Shown in pieces: positions 26,790-35,117 of a DNA stretch of 64,000 nucleotides. The DNA comes from Clostridiales bacterium (GTDB lineage Bacteria; Bacillota; Clostridia; Saccharofermentanales; Saccharofermentanaceae). The translations under genes and the position numbers were made by a program. The stretch spans positions 22,818 to 86,817 of the forward strand of contig JAFZKB010000020.1 of the NCBI GenBank assembly GCA_017551865.1, written 5' to 3'. The notes beneath the pieces are model-generated. The model was given only the letters and a program-made list of their open reading frames with translations, searched no databases and was not told the DNA's origin. Each line of letters begins with the position of its first letter. Position 1 is the first letter of the stretch.

Positions 26790-27935
26790 ATGGAAACGAT
26801 TTACTTTAATGTCCCTCCCTTTACAGGTAATGAATTGAAATACGTGGAAGAGGCGATCAACAGCCACCACATCTGTGGAGATAACCAGTTCTGCAAAAAG
26901 TGCAGCGAATGGCTCGAAAAGGATACCGGCGCTGCCAGAGTCCTTCTCACAACATCCGGTTCTCATGCACTCGACATGGCCGCTCAGCTCTGCGAACTAA
27001 AGCCGGGAGACGAAGTCATCCTTCCTTCCTATACTTTCTCCTCTACTGCAAATGCATTCGCTCTCGTTGGCGCAACACTCGTTTTCGTCGACATCCTTCC
27101 GGACACTATGAATATCGACCCGGATGCGATCGAAAGAGCGATCACTGATAAGACAAAAGTTATCTGTGCCGTTCACTATGCCGGCGTCGGATGTGATATG
27201 GAGCGTATCTGCAAGATCGCAGAAGAGCATAACCTGATCCTCGTTGAGGATGCTGCACATGCAGTACTTGCCGACTATAACGGAAAAAGACTCGGTACAT
27301 ACGGCCGCTTCGGCTGCTACAGCTTCCATGAAACGAAGAACTACAGCATGGGCGAAGGCGGAGCGATCCTCCTTAACAACCCGGAAGATATCGAAAAAGC
27401 AGAGATCCTTCGCGAAAAGGGTACAGACAGATCCCGTTTCCTCTTAGGTCTCGTAGATAAGTACACATGGCGTGACAAGGGTTCTTCCTACGTTCCGAGT
27501 GACATGAACGCCGCATACCTCTGGGCACAGCTTCAGATGGCGCATGAGATCAATAACGACAGACTCAGATCCTGGGCCCGTTACTATGAACTTCTTACGC
27601 CTCTTAAGGAAAAGGGATATCTCGAACTTCCCTACATTCCGGAAAACTCCAAGCACAATGCGCATATGTTCTACATCAAGGTAGATAACATTGACGTTCG
27701 CACGAAGCTTTCTTCTTTCCTTTCCGATAGAGAAGTAAAAACAGCTTTCCACTACGTGCCTCTGCACTCGGCTCCGGCGGGTCTTAAGTACGGAAGATTC
27801 GACAGCGAAGATAAAGTTACGACCAAAGAGAGTGAAAGACTCCTTCGTCTTCCGATGTACTATGGTCTGAAGGACGAAGATGTCATTCGAGTATGCGACG
27901 GCATCAAAGCTTTCTTCGAAGGAGAAAACAAGTAA
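26790..27935 (+). CDS. rffA: dTDP-4-keto-6-deoxyglucose aminotransferase (WecE/RffA-like)
   Basis: PLP-dependent sugar aminotransferase, 381 aa, of the DegT/DnrJ/EryC1 family. The PLP-binding lysine is Lys183 in YSFHETKNYSMGEGG, which closely follows the WecE/RffA signature; VEDAAHA supplies the PLP aspartate and TTSGSHAL the phosphate site. With RfbA and RfbB in the same window it would give dTDP-4-amino-4,6-dideoxygalactose (Fuc4N) or the gluco isomer. It is the only biosynthetic gene here on the plus strand, and its 3' end faces the legI-like gene with a 13-nt gap. Confidence 0.85.
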   Translation: METIYFNVPPFTGNELKYVEEAINSHHICGDNQFCKKCSEWLEKDTGAARVLLTTSGSHALDMAAQLCELKPGDEVILPSYTFSSTANAFALVGATLVFVDILPDTMNIDPDAIERAITDKTKVICAVHYAGVGCDMERICKIAEEHNLILVEDAAHAVLADYNGKRLGTYGRFGCYSFHETKNYSMGEGGAILLNNPEDIEKAEILREKGTDRSRFLLGLVDKYTWRDKGSSYVPSDMNAAYLWAQLQMAHEINNDRLRSWARYYELLTPLKEKGYLELPYIPENSKHNAHMFYIKVDNIDVRTKLSSFLSDREVKTAFHYVPLHSAPAGLKYGRFDSEDKVTTKESERLLRLPMYYGLKDEDVIRVCDGIKAFFEGENK

Positions 27936-27948
27936 GAAAAAGGAGATC

Positions 27949-28950
27949 TTAGATCTCGATCCCCTCATCTTCTTTATATTCTCTTTGGGCTTTCTTCCCG
28001 ATCACCTGATCCCAGTTTCTCGAAAGCTCACCGACATCGTTTCTTTTCACACATAGATTATCATTACTGAAAAGCTCATCCTTCGCGATGGGCTTTTTTG
28101 CTACGATTCTTTTGGTAACAACTGAAGAGATCTTCTTCTCTTCTTCTGTCGGTTCCTTCCTGCCGGTTCCGAGGCAGGACTCCACGATTCGGATCCCGTC
28201 AACGAGCGATTTGAACTCAGAAGGTTCCGTACTCGCAAGATGATCCGGGCCTTCCATATTTTTATCAAGAGTAAAATGCTTCTCAATAACCGTTGCACCC
28301 ATAGCAACGGCAGCGACAGAAACGTCTTTTCCGATCGTATGGTCGGAATACCCGACAGGAAGTCCGAACTCTTCCTTTAACGTAATCATGGCCTTAAGAT
28401 TAACGTCCTCATAAGGACACGGATAATTCGTCGTACAGTGAAGGACAGTTATCTCATTCGCCCCGCCATTTTTTAAGGCGTCGATCGAAATTCTGACATC
28501 TTCAAGAGTACTCATTCCGGTACTTAAAATGACAGGCAGACCGAAACTTCCCATATATCGAAGGAACGAGACATTTCCGATATCTCCGGAACCGACCTTG
28601 ATAAAAGGGATCCCGAGCGAAACAAGAAAATCGAGGCTCTCAGGCTCATCTGCCGTAGATGCAAATGTGATGCCGATTTCATCGCAGTGCGCTTTAACTT
28701 TACGGAAATCGTCATAAGAAAGCTCCAGTTTCTTGAGCATGTCGAACTGGCTTTCATCCACACCGGTATTCTTCTTCTGGTACTCGGCCTGACCCACATT
28801 TCTGGTGATCAGATTCTCCGTCTTCCAGGTCTGAAACTTGACAACATCCGCACCGCTCTCTTTGGCCTTATCGCAGAGCTTGAGCGCAAGATCCAGTCTT
28901 CCGTTATGATTGACGCCGGCTTCGGCAATGATCAAACATCTGTCTTTCAC
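27949..28950 (-). CDS. legI: N,N'-diacetyllegionaminate/sialate synthase (NeuB/LegI family)
   Basis: Condenses a 6-deoxy (or ManNAc-type) sugar with phosphoenolpyruvate to give a nine-carbon sialic-acid-like sugar. Seen: IAEAGVNHNG at the start, DVVKFQTWK, ISSGD-like VGSGDIGN, LHCTTNYPCP, GYSDHTIG and VIEKHFTLDKNMEGPDH, followed by a C-terminal SAF (antifreeze-like) domain from about residue 275. At 333 aa it has family length. LegB-, LegC-, LegG-, LegF- and PtmE-like genes upstream in the same operon point to legionaminic acid, not Neu5Ac. It is the last gene of the 17-gene operon. Its stop lies in a GAGATC/GATCTC inverted repeat. Confidence 0.9.
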   Translation of the reverse strand: MKDRCLIIAEAGVNHNGRLDLALKLCDKAKESGADVVKFQTWKTENLITRNVGQAEYQKKNTGVDESQFDMLKKLELSYDDFRKVKAHCDEIGITFASTADEPESLDFLVSLGIPFIKVGSGDIGNVSFLRYMGSFGLPVILSTGMSTLEDVRISIDALKNGGANEITVLHCTTNYPCPYEDVNLKAMITLKEEFGLPVGYSDHTIGKDVSVAAVAMGATVIEKHFTLDKNMEGPDHLASTEPSEFKSLVDGIRIVESCLGTGRKEPTEEEKKISSVVTKRIVAKKPIAKDELFSNDNLCVKRNDVGELSRNWDQVIGKKAQREYKEDEGIEI

Positions 28951-28972
28951 GATTCATCCTCCCGTATCTTCT

Positions 28973-30016
28973 TCAGTATCTGTACTTCAGAAGTCTGTTA
29001 CCATACATCTCGTTCTTCTCCGGATTTTCCTTTTCCCAGGAAGTAACGATCTCATTATACTTTTTCATAAGGAAGATCTCTTTCCCGATGAAAAAGCGCT
29101 TTTCGTTGTTACTGAATGCTTTTTTGAACTTGTAGAGCGGATCATCCGGTGACGAGGACGTCCCTCCGCCTAAATGGAACTCCCGGATCCCCTTCTCATG
29201 CATCTCGCAGGCGGCTTTCCAAAGGAGGAAATTATTCGCACCGAGGCTCGAGTAATTCCTGTCGCTTCCCTCGAGATGATAGTGACCGTAGCATTCTGAG
29301 AACATAAAGATCGCAGCACAGATGAGTTTCCCGTCTTTTCGGACGGTCCCAAGGAAAGCATTCTCCTTAAGTGAAACTCTCAGTTTTTCAAAATATGAAT
29401 CGTCGAAGAAATAAAACTCATCTGCAGAAAGACGCTTCATGGTCTCTCTGTAAAGCGCGATAAATTCGTTATAGGAAGCAAAATCGTATTCTGAAGCATA
29501 TTTAAGATCGTTCTTCTCCGCTTTTCTAATCATGTTCCTGTTCTTCGAATTGATCTGCTTCGTCCAGATATCGTCAGGACTCTGCGTCGTATCAAAGGCG
29601 ATCGTCTGTCGGTCATAGATCGTCTTGATGAATCGATCGGAATTCTTCTCAGACGGACGGATGTACTTTTCGTTCTGAAGCAACGGATGAAATCTGGTAA
29701 AACCGCAAAGATACGACTGATCCTTTAAATAGTCGTAGATACCGTCAAAAGCGTCGTAGCACCAGCTGAGGTCATCGGTATTGGCAATCGGTCCGCCGTA
29801 GCCATACGCCGTCTCAAAGTCATAAAAGCCGTCCTTTTCTCCAGCGATAAACGGCATGAGCATGATCTTCCCATCTTCTTTTGCAACTGCGCAGCGCGCA
29901 CGGCTTCCTTCCGCTTCATAAAGCCCGATATACTTCCTGCTGAAGTAGATATCTTTCTTTTCCGGCGGAAACTTATCTAAAAGTTCTTCCCAATTTTCCA
30001 GTATCTCAAATTCCAT
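28973..30016 (-). CDS. FemAB/GNAT-like acyltransferase
   Basis: About 347 aa with the two-half GNAT layout of FemAB-related proteins (Acetyltransf_6 type). Features are IYFSRKYIGLYEAEG early on, a central KNRNMIRKAEKNDL, RLSADEFYFFDDSYFEKL, and YYHLEGSD-like HYHLEGSDRNYSSLGANNFLLW followed by FHLGGGTSSSPDD (split here: the GGGT turn is typical). Such proteins transfer acyl or aminoacyl groups to amines. It is embedded between legI and an aminotransferase-like gene, so it may supply the missing N-acylation step of the pathway. The start is either the ATG at 30016 (11-nt overlap with the upstream gene) or a GTG at 30028. Confidence 0.65.
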   Translation of the reverse strand: MEFEILENWEELLDKFPPEKKDIYFSRKYIGLYEAEGSRARCAVAKEDGKIMLMPFIAGEKDGFYDFETAYGYGGPIANTDDLSWCYDAFDGIYDYLKDQSYLCGFTRFHPLLQNEKYIRPSEKNSDRFIKTIYDRQTIAFDTTQSPDDIWTKQINSKNRNMIRKAEKNDLKYASEYDFASYNEFIALYRETMKRLSADEFYFFDDSYFEKLRVSLKENAFLGTVRKDGKLICAAIFMFSECYGHYHLEGSDRNYSSLGANNFLLWKAACEMHEKGIREFHLGGGTSSSPDDPLYKFKKAFSNNEKRFFIGKEIFLMKKYNEIVTSWEKENPEKNEMYGNRLLKYRY

Positions 30017-31016
30017 CTTTGATCTCACTCAGTATTCTCTCCATATCAGATTCATCATAACGCTGATCGATAATCAGTGACAATTCGGTATCATATAATT
30101 CGTTTTCGCCCTGTGCATCTTTATCTTCGACCGGCCAGTGCACCGGGGCGAAGATATTCCTGCTGAAAAGATGACTCCGGAGCTTTTTCCTGTCGGACAC
30201 GAAGATCGGGACGAAAAGCGGTGTCTTCTCCGCATTATAGATGAAAGGAATCCCCAGTTTCGCAAGGCCGTCGGAAAGCACCTGCGCATTCTTCTTTCTA
30301 CTTTCTTTCACTTCATCGATATCGATCTTTGAAAGAAGCGAAACACCTGTGGCGGAAGCTTTATAGAGATATTCCTCATCCATCATCTTCTCGCCTTTTT
30401 CCAGTAGATGCAGGAAAACTGATTCATCCATCATCCCCGGAAAGTTCTTTAGAAGATTTCCGGAAGTCTTGAAGCTTACATATTTCGGTTCGTCTTGAAA
30501 AGATCCGGTCTCTTTTCTTCCAGTCCGGGCGATCACATCTGCGCCATCCGGAACAGAGAGCCACTTACGGTAACTCGTGAAGCAGTAATCGTAGTCCGGA
30601 TCTTTTCCAAAAGAATAAAGATCCTGTACATCATCGACGATCACGACTGCACCGGGATTTAAAGATCTTACAACAGCTACTGTATCCTTAAGATCGATCA
30701 CGCCGAAATAGGAGATCAGGACAATAGCACAGCGTTTCCCGCAAATAGCATCCGAAAGAGAATCCTGCTGTGGAAGTAGATCCGGACCGATATGATAATG
30801 CGAAAAAGGGATCATGAGGCGCATCGGAACTTCAGATACCGAATAACAGAGATAATCCGGCAGGATCACTTCGTCGATATCGTCCCGAACCGCCTCAAGG
30901 ATCGCGTAAAGGCAGGTCCTTCCCAAAGAATACCGGGAAGGAAGATCGTTACGTACCGGTCCTCTAAGGGTCGAGGTCAGGATCGTAAATTCGCCGCCAA
31001 TGACCTTCTCACTCAT
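30006..31016 (-). CDS. Fold-type I PLP-dependent aminotransferase-like protein
   Basis: 336 aa from the ATG at 31016 (ATGA overlap with the upstream stop, AAAGGAG upstream); a TTG three codons earlier is possible. The fold is that of DegT-type sugar aminotransferases but divergent: the start region SRYSLGRTCLYAIL replaces the usual glycine-rich site, the PLP aspartate lies in VIVDDVQDLYSFG (about residues 126-138), and a lysine in SYRKWLSVPDG (Lys151) is well placed for the Schiff base. It is shorter than LegC (392 aa). It forms a tight pair with the FemAB-like gene, and the two probably act in one step or on one sugar. The substrate is unknown. Confidence 0.6.
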   Translation of the reverse strand: MSEKVIGGEFTILTSTLRGPVRNDLPSRYSLGRTCLYAILEAVRDDIDEVILPDYLCYSVSEVPMRLMIPFSHYHIGPDLLPQQDSLSDAICGKRCAIVLISYFGVIDLKDTVAVVRSLNPGAVVIVDDVQDLYSFGKDPDYDYCFTSYRKWLSVPDGADVIARTGRKETGSFQDEPKYVSFKTSGNLLKNFPGMMDESVFLHLLEKGEKMMDEEYLYKASATGVSLLSKIDIDEVKESRKKNAQVLSDGLAKLGIPFIYNAEKTPLFVPIFVSDRKKLRSHLFSRNIFAPVHWPVEDKDAQGENELYDTELSLIIDQRYDESDMERILSEIKDGI

Positions 31017-32131
31017 CTTCCCCAAAGCTCCTTTTTCAGGATCGAAATTATCTTCTCCGAGGTATGGCCGTCGCCCCAGTAAAAGTCCTTCTCAAAAGTA
31101 TTCGAAGTCATGGCTTTTTCTATGGAATTACGGATCGATGATTCATCGGCCTCTGTCTGAAGCACATTGCTGCATAGGTGCCTTCCGCTCTGGCGGTCAC
31201 CGATATTGATGACAGGGACTCCGAGCGCAGGCGCTTCCACAATTCCGCTACTGGAATTGCCGATCAGGAACTTTACCTGACGCATAAAGCTCAGATATCT
31301 TCTATTTCCAAGTGAAGGAACGGCCTTGAACTTCGAAGGCATCTCTCTGGCAACAGATTCAAGAAAATCGTTGATCTCCCTGCCGCCGAAATCGGCATTC
31401 GAATATGTAAGAACAGTCGTCACGCCGGACAGATCTTTGAGAGAGGAAATAGAGGATCTTACCGCATTAAGGTTATACTCCAGGTCTTTTTTCGTCTCCG
31501 CATGGTATGTAAAGAGTACCCAGTCCGTATCGGAAGAGATCCCGAGATCTTCTGACAGCTCTTCTCTGCTCATCAGGTCTTCTCTGTAAAAAGAATCAAG
31601 GCCAGGCTCGCCTACAGCCCAGACATGCTCAGCGGACCCTCTCATGCGGATAATGTTGTCTGCACTTTCTGAGATCCCAGGAAAATGGTAATCGGAAAGC
31701 ATAGTCACGGCATTGCGGATACCGTCGTCGATTGCTCCGCCGGTTACGTCTCCGCCAGAAATATGAATGACCGGAATGCGCATAACAAATGCCGCATTCA
31801 CGATTGGAAGTAGCTCATAGCGGTCACCTAAAACGGCGACATAGTCAGGAGAGAGCTTCTCAAAAGCATGTGCCATACCCTCACCCATTCTTCCCATGGA
31901 AGCGGCGATGGTCGCCTTGGAACTCGTATTCAGTTTACAGTCGACGATCTCATCGATGGGAAAGCCGTCCTGCCTGATGATATCGATGGTATGTCCCTGC
32001 TCCGGGAGAAGATGGGCACCTGTGACTATGACCTGAAGTGTGAATTCCGAAGAAGCATCCACTTCCTTCATGAGCCATTTCAGAAGTCCGTATTCCGATC
32101 GTGTCGCAGTGACAAAACAGATCTTTTTCAT
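31013..32131 (-). CDS. legG: Hydrolysing NDP-sugar 2-epimerase (NeuC/LegG family)
   Basis: Removes the nucleotide and inverts C2 of the NDP-sugar to give a free mannose-configured sugar for the synthase. Seen: FVTATRSEYGLLKWLM at the start, ADYVAVLGDRYELL-type segment (VAVLGDRYELL), PVIHISGGDVTGG, and the GNSSSGIVEAPALGVPVINIGDRQ signature (GNSSSGI...GDRQ) near the C-terminus. 372 aa is normal. In the GDP-route the substrate would be GDP-2,4-diacetamido-2,4,6-trideoxyglucose; a UDP-GlcNAc epimerase (NeuC) is the alternative, and context favours LegG. Confidence 0.88.
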   Translation of the reverse strand: MKKICFVTATRSEYGLLKWLMKEVDASSEFTLQVIVTGAHLLPEQGHTIDIIRQDGFPIDEIVDCKLNTSSKATIAASMGRMGEGMAHAFEKLSPDYVAVLGDRYELLPIVNAAFVMRIPVIHISGGDVTGGAIDDGIRNAVTMLSDYHFPGISESADNIIRMRGSAEHVWAVGEPGLDSFYREDLMSREELSEDLGISSDTDWVLFTYHAETKKDLEYNLNAVRSSISSLKDLSGVTTVLTYSNADFGGREINDFLESVAREMPSKFKAVPSLGNRRYLSFMRQVKFLIGNSSSGIVEAPALGVPVINIGDRQSGRHLCSNVLQTEADESSIRNSIEKAMTSNTFEKDFYWGDGHTSEKIISILKKELWGR

Positions 32132-32150
32132 AGCCTCTCCTTCATCAAAA

Positions 32151-32864
32151 TCAGGAACGATCCTTCTTACTTAAGATCAGTTCCGCAAATGCAAAATCCA
32201 GTTCTACATCGATATCGATAGACCGCTCACGCGGCATGATATAGGCGTAGCAGCGCTCTTTGAACATATCTGCGTCTTCTTTTCTCAGAAGCTCCCGTTT
32301 CAGAAGATAGATCGCACCGTTTTCCCTATAATAGGTCGGCAGCGACTGACGCGGCATATCGCTGTATTCATTAAAGAAGTTTTCCATCGAAAGGTCATCC
32401 GGAAGTGTATTCGACCAAAGCGGCGAATGGTCCATCTCAGTAAGAGATTCGATGACGAGCGCGTCTTTTTCCTGCATCAGGGAGATCGCAGAAAGGATAT
32501 CCTCTTTTGTCCTAAGCGGAGACGTCGGCTGAAGGAGCATGACTTCATCGAAGACTTCGCCTTCTTCTTCAAATCGCAAAAGGACCTCTCTTACGACGTC
32601 CCAGGAACCCGCGTGATCGGAAGCATTCTCGGAAGATCTCAGAAAATGCGCATCGGCGCCGTTTTCGATCGCAATCTTCGCATACTTTTCCGAATCAGTA
32701 GATACGAAAACTCTGGCAAAAGCTCCGCTCGAAATAGCCGCCTCAATGGAATAGGCCATCAGGGGCTTTCCTGAAAGAAGTTTGATATTCTTATCGGGAA
32801 GACCCTTCGATCCGGATCTGGCCGGAATGATCGCTATTCTTTTTACACTTTCAGAATCAGCCAT
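32151..32864 (-). CDS. legF: CMP-legionaminate/sialate synthetase (NeuA/LegF family)
   Basis: Activates the nine-carbon sugar with CTP. The hallmark RIAIIPARSGSKGLPDKNIK is at the N-terminus, followed by SGKPLMAYSIEAA and LLQPTSPLRT near residue 110. 237 aa is the usual length for the short, single-domain bacterial form. It lies between legG (19-nt gap) and the ptmE-like gene (8-nt gap). The product would feed the candidate sialyltransferase-type enzyme encoded at 38888-40033. Confidence 0.9.
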   Translation of the reverse strand: MADSESVKRIAIIPARSGSKGLPDKNIKLLSGKPLMAYSIEAAISSGAFARVFVSTDSEKYAKIAIENGADAHFLRSSENASDHAGSWDVVREVLLRFEEEGEVFDEVMLLQPTSPLRTKEDILSAISLMQEKDALVIESLTEMDHSPLWSNTLPDDLSMENFFNEYSDMPRQSLPTYYRENGAIYLLKRELLRKEDADMFKERCYAYIMPRERSIDIDVELDFAFAELILSKKDRS

Positions 32865-32872
32865 TTTTCACC

Positions 32873-33925
32873 TTACTTTTCTCCGTAGAGTTTCTTTCTC
32901 ATCTTTTCGAGTTCGGGAAGCTGGCCCATATCCATCCAGTCCTTTTCACTTACCGGAAATACTGCTACCTTCTTTCCCTTCTTCATCTGCTCTTCCACAA
33001 TATCCGGAAAACCGACGGATACACCATCCGGGATCTCATCGATCACTTCCGGTTCCACGATATAAATGCCGGTATTTGCCAGAAAAGATACTTCCGGCTT
33101 TTCCTTCATTTCTTCGATCCTGCCGTTGACGCCCATCTCGACGACACCATACGGTATCGCGATGTTCTTATAGGCACAGATCATGGTGATCAAATTTCCG
33201 CTTTCTTTATGGAACTTCAGGATGCTCTCATAATTGGCTGTCAGCAGCGCATCGCAGTTGGCGAAGAAGAATGTGGAATCGATCTTCCCTTTAAGAAGAG
33301 ATAAACCGCCGCCGGTTCCAAGAGGCTTTTCCTCATCGTACCAGGAGATATCGTAGTCATTCTCGTTATCTGCAAAATACGCCTTCATGAGTTCCTTTTT
33401 ATAGTTGACGATGATATGGAAATCCCTGCAGTCATAGGACTGGTATTCCTTCATGATCATCTCGATGATCGGAAGCTCACCGACCGGGATCAGGGGCTTG
33501 GGAAGGACTCTTGTAAAAGGATCGAGCCTTGTGCCCTTACCGCCGGCGTTGATCACGACCGGAACCTGAAGAGAGGCTCTCGGACGGTTATCGGAATCTT
33601 CTCCGACATAGATATCACAAATGACGTTACTTTCATCCACGATCGGAATGGCAACGAAGTTTTTCTTATGATAAAGGCTCTTCGCTTCACTTTCGTTCCT
33701 TGCGACTTTCGGATCTTTGTTTAAGGCAGAGATCACAGGATCTTCGAGTTTCCCGCCGGAAAGAAGGTATCTTCTTATATCGCCGTCAGTCAGGCAGCCT
33801 ATCAGGCAGGCATTTTCATCCGTGACAAAAAGGATACCGCAGCTGTTTTTATCGATGAGACGCATGGCATCAACTATGCTGAGTCGATCTGATCCTAAAA
33901 ATTCGCTCATACTGTTCTTATCCAT
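32873..33925 (-). CDS. ptmE: CBS-domain sugar-1-phosphate guanylyltransferase (PtmE-like)
   Basis: Two CBS motifs (about residues 8-105) precede a nucleotidyltransferase domain that begins VVINAGGKGTRLDPFTRV and continues LPKPLIPVGELP. This fusion is the hallmark of PtmE, which makes GDP-glucosamine for legionaminic acid synthesis in Campylobacter, so its presence implies the GDP-linked route. I use the ATG at 33925 (350 aa) because AAGGAG stands before it and it overlaps the legC stop by 8 nt; a longer frame from 33979 lacks such support. The CBS pair may sense a nucleotide. Confidence 0.85.
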   Translation of the reverse strand: MDKNSMSEFLGSDRLSIVDAMRLIDKNSCGILFVTDENACLIGCLTDGDIRRYLLSGGKLEDPVISALNKDPKVARNESEAKSLYHKKNFVAIPIVDESNVICDIYVGEDSDNRPRASLQVPVVINAGGKGTRLDPFTRVLPKPLIPVGELPIIEMIMKEYQSYDCRDFHIIVNYKKELMKAYFADNENDYDISWYDEEKPLGTGGGLSLLKGKIDSTFFFANCDALLTANYESILKFHKESGNLITMICAYKNIAIPYGVVEMGVNGRIEEMKEKPEVSFLANTGIYIVEPEVIDEIPDGVSVGFPDIVEEQMKKGKKVAVFPVSEKDWMDMGQLPELEKMRKKLYGEK

Positions 33926-35096
33926 TGGCCAGCTCCTTAAACAAACTCTTGATCTCTTCTGCAACATAACGGATCTCATCTTCCGTGATGCTGGTGCTAC
34001 ATGGAATATTCAGGATACGTTCCGCATAATATGGTGCTTTTTCCAGTTTATATGTGATCTCGTTCTCGTACGGTTTCTGCTCATTGATCAGTCCCCAGAT
34101 CGCACGGGTCTGGATCCCTTTCTTATCGAGAGCGAGGATAATGTCTCTCATAGATGCGGTGATACGGGTTCTGTCGATCTTTAAAGAATAGAACCACTTG
34201 TTCGATTCTGTACCTTCACGGAAAGGCATGAGCTCGCAAAGGTCAAATCCTTCGAAAAGCTCCCTGTACATCTCATAATTCTGCTGCTTTCTTACGATAA
34301 ACTCCGGAAGTTCTTCAACCTGGGCCACCCCGAGCGCCGCCTGAAGATTCGTCATGCGGTAGTTATATCCGACCTCATCATGGATATAATAATGCGGGTC
34401 GGTCTTTGCCTGCGTGGAAAGGAAACGCATATGATCGACGACTTCCGGCTTATTGGCAGTTACCGCACCGCCGCCGCCCGTCGTGATGATCTTATTTCCG
34501 TTAAAGCTGTAGGCACCGAAATCACCGATCGTGCCTGCATATTTCCCTTTAAACTTTCCTTCGGTATAGTGCGTACCGAGAGCTTCCGTAGAATCCTCGA
34601 TCACGCGAATATTATATTTTTCGGCGATCTCCATGATCGCTTCCATATCCGCCATATTTCCGAAAACATGAACCACAACGAGAGCTCTTACGATTTTTCC
34701 CTGATAGGTAAGATGTCCGTCAGCAAACTCGCATTCATTCTCGCAGAACTCAGAAAGCTTCACCGGATCGAGGCAGAAGCTGTCATCGCAGTCGATAAAG
34801 ACCGGAGTAGCAAACTGATACTTTACCGGGTTTACTGCGGCAATAAAGGTAAGCGGTGGAACTAATACAATATCGCCAGGTACCACCTTCGCTTCGACAA
34901 GCGAAAGATGAAGTGCCGAAGTACCGCTCTGACAGGCCGCCACATTCTCCGTATGCAGGAAAGTGGCAAGGTCCTTTTCCAGACGGGTAATAAATGCACC
35001 GCCAGTGGATACCCAGCCCTGATCTACGGCCTCATCTACGTACTTTTTCTCATTTCCCTCAAAATTCGGTATCGAAAGAGGAATATATGCACACAT
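33918..35096 (-). CDS. legC: LegC-type sugar-nucleotide aminotransferase
   Basis: DegT/DnrJ-family PLP enzyme, 392 aa. Lys202 in YSFNGNKIITTGGGG is the PLP lysine. VIEDSTEALGT gives the PLP aspartate and CQSGTSALHL the phosphate site. The SFNGNKIITTGGGG form (Asn-Gly-Asn before Lys) is characteristic of LegC/PseC-like enzymes that add an amino group at C4 of a 4-keto-6-deoxy HexNAc nucleotide. It works after the LegB-like dehydratase next to it (21-nt gap). Confidence 0.88.
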   Translation of the reverse strand: MCAYIPLSIPNFEGNEKKYVDEAVDQGWVSTGGAFITRLEKDLATFLHTENVAACQSGTSALHLSLVEAKVVPGDIVLVPPLTFIAAVNPVKYQFATPVFIDCDDSFCLDPVKLSEFCENECEFADGHLTYQGKIVRALVVVHVFGNMADMEAIMEIAEKYNIRVIEDSTEALGTHYTEGKFKGKYAGTIGDFGAYSFNGNKIITTGGGGAVTANKPEVVDHMRFLSTQAKTDPHYYIHDEVGYNYRMTNLQAALGVAQVEELPEFIVRKQQNYEMYRELFEGFDLCELMPFREGTESNKWFYSLKIDRTRITASMRDIILALDKKGIQTRAIWGLINEQKPYENEITYKLEKAPYYAERILNIPCSTSITEDEIRYVAEEIKSLFKELANG

Positions 35097-35117
35097 CTTA
35101 TTAATTGTCCTTTCAAA

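Noticed and set aside
27943..27957. GAGATC-TTA-GATCTC inverted repeat between the convergent rffA and legI genes as a terminator
   Set aside because: The stem is only 6 bp, overlaps the legI stop codon and has no T-run on either side. Termination there is not supported.
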